Assembly (NCBI RefSeq): GCF_000308555.1 | Contig: NZ_BAFY01000199.1 | Location: 1-64,000, forward strand | Direction of reading: 5' to 3' | DNA from: Nocardia cyriacigeorgica NBRC 100375 | Lineage (GTDB): Bacteria > Actinomycetota > Actinomycetes > Mycobacteriales > Mycobacteriaceae | Length of the DNA stretch: 64,000 nt | In this document: positions 63,277-64,000 of the stretch, in pieces | Position numbering within the stretch: the stretch's first letter is position 1 | Layout of the letters: every line of letters starts with the position of its first letter | Notes under the pieces: model-generated | What the model was told of the DNA's origin: nothing | Database searches by the model: none | The model's input: only the letters and a program-made list of their open reading frames with translations | Made by a program: the position numbers and the translations under genes

Positions 63277-64000
63277 ATGAACGACACTCCGGAACGCCTG
63301 CTACGGCTGCTCTCGCTCTTGCAGACCCCACGGGAATGGCCGGGCAGCGAACTGGCCGAACGGCTCGGCGTCACCGGACGCACCGTGCGCCGCGATATCG
63401 ATCGGCTGCGCGCACTCGGGTACCCGGTCGAGGCGACGATGGGCGCCGCCGGTGGTTATCGGCTGGTCGCCGGCGCCGCCATGCCGCCGCTGCTGGTCGA
63501 CGACGACGAGGCGGTGGCGCTGGCGGTCGGGCTGCGGGCGGCCGCCGGGTCGGCCATCACCGGGATCGAGGAGGCATCGGTGCGCGCGCTGGCCAAACTC
63601 GAGCAGGTTCTGCCCAGCACGTTGCGGCGCCGGGTCCGGGTGCTCGGGACCGCGGTGGTGACGCCGTCGGAGGCAGGCCCCGGAGTGGACGCCGAGGTAC
63701 TCACCGCCCTGGCCGTCGCGGTGACCAATACCGAACGGGTGCGCTTCGACTATCGCGACGGCGCGGGTGCGAGCACCGCCCGGCACGCCGAGCCCGCGGG
63801 CGTGGTCGCCTCCCGGCGGCGCTGGTATCTGGTCGCCTATGACCTCGACCGCGCGGGCTGGCGGATGTTCCGGGTGGACCGGATCGAGCGGGCGCGCCCG
63901 ACCGGCGGCCGCTTCACCCCGCGCCCGCTGCCCGCCGACGACCCCGCGGCCTACGTCGCGGGTCGCCGCACCGACTGGGGCACGCCGGTGCTGCACGTCC
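63277..64000 (+). CDS. WYL-domain transcriptional regulator (3' truncated)
   Basis: The first 241 residues of a helix-turn-helix plus WYL regulator; the frame is still open at the window end. The N-terminal HTH_11 domain reads L-L-S-L-L-Q-T-P-R-E-W-P-G-S-E-L-A-E-R-L-G and T-V-R-R-D-I-D-R-L-R-A-L-G-Y. The WYL core appears as R-R-R-W-Y-L-V-A-Y-D-L-D near residue 190. WYL regulators of the PafC type sense nucleic acids or small ligands. It is probably a repressor or activator of the adjacent epoxide hydrolase. Confidence 0.9.
   Translation, partial: MNDTPERLLRLLSLLQTPREWPGSELAERLGVTGRTVRRDIDRLRALGYPVEATMGAAGGYRLVAGAAMPPLLVDDDEAVALAVGLRAAAGSAITGIEEASVRALAKLEQVLPSTLRRRVRVLGTAVVTPSEAGPGVDAEVLTALAVAVTNTERVRFDYRDGAGASTARHAEPAGVVASRRRWYLVAYDLDRAGWRMFRVDRIERARPTGGRFTPRPLPADDPAAYVAGRRTDWGTPVLHV

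Overview
The window is GC-rich actinobacterial chromosome from a mycolic-acid bacterium, most probably Nocardia or a close relative. The pointers are: an LCP cell-wall ligase next to a TIGR03089 protein; a mycothiol-dependent MscR dehydrogenase with its metallo-hydrolase partner; an F420/DDN-type protein; an Mce protein; P450s recognisable as CYP51, CYP123, CYP125 and CYP140-like; and a KstR-type operator. I saw no rRNA, tRNA, CRISPR array, transposase or phage gene. Family names come from reading the translations, not from searches.

Layout. 1-5.2 kb: end of an LCP gene, TIGR03089 protein, CYP140-like P450, carboxylesterase and three small metal or redox proteins (FmdB, Rdx, YchJ). 5.3-17.2 kb: a divergent accessory block. 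Leftward is an SMC/RecF-like ATPase with a CPVC hook, coupled to a small basic protein. Rightward are five genes overlapping stop-to-start: SWIM-C-terminal/DUF5691 fusion, MoxR AAA+ ATPase, DUF5682, vWA protein and ADP-ribosylglycohydrolase. This looks like a nucleotide-dependent regulatory or conflict system and is one of the two most interesting parts of the window. 17.2-24.4 kb: MacB/FtsX-type ABC transporter and two serine/threonine kinases. 24.5-28.8 kb: endonuclease IV, a Rv3406-like dioxygenase, and a CaiB transferase / HMG-CoA-lyase-like pair with a possible 59-residue gene between them.

28.8-44.1 kb is the second highlight: an expanded counterpart of the M. tuberculosis cyp51 locus (Rv0762c-Rv0771). 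CYP51 is divergent from a solitary Mce protein. A leftward operon carries CYP123, SDR, ferredoxin, SnoaL-like protein, an unknown 416-aa protein, CYP125 and glutathione peroxidase. A rightward operon carries aldehyde dehydrogenase, SDR, a 3-hydroxyisobutyrate-dehydrogenase-like protein, a carboxymuconolactone-decarboxylase-like protein, a flavoprotein and a TetR regulator. A 17-bp motif, TRTCCAGACACRTGTCC, lies on or just downstream of the -10 element of all four promoters, including that of the TetR gene, where it overlaps the start codon. A KstR-like box lies on the aldehyde dehydrogenase promoter. Together these suggest a two-tier, sterol-responsive P450 regulon.

44.2-64 kb: molybdopterin oxidoreductase, P450, MBL-MscR pair, P450/TetR pair, a heterodimeric ABC transporter pair with a 34-residue peptide gene downstream and a TetR gene upstream, GNAT protein, small membrane protein, lipoprotein, an acyl-CoA dehydrogenase pair, a secreted protein, epoxide hydrolase, and a WYL regulator cut by the window end. 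Several divergent intergenic regions hold clear inverted repeats, and several convergent junctions hold strong hairpin terminators.
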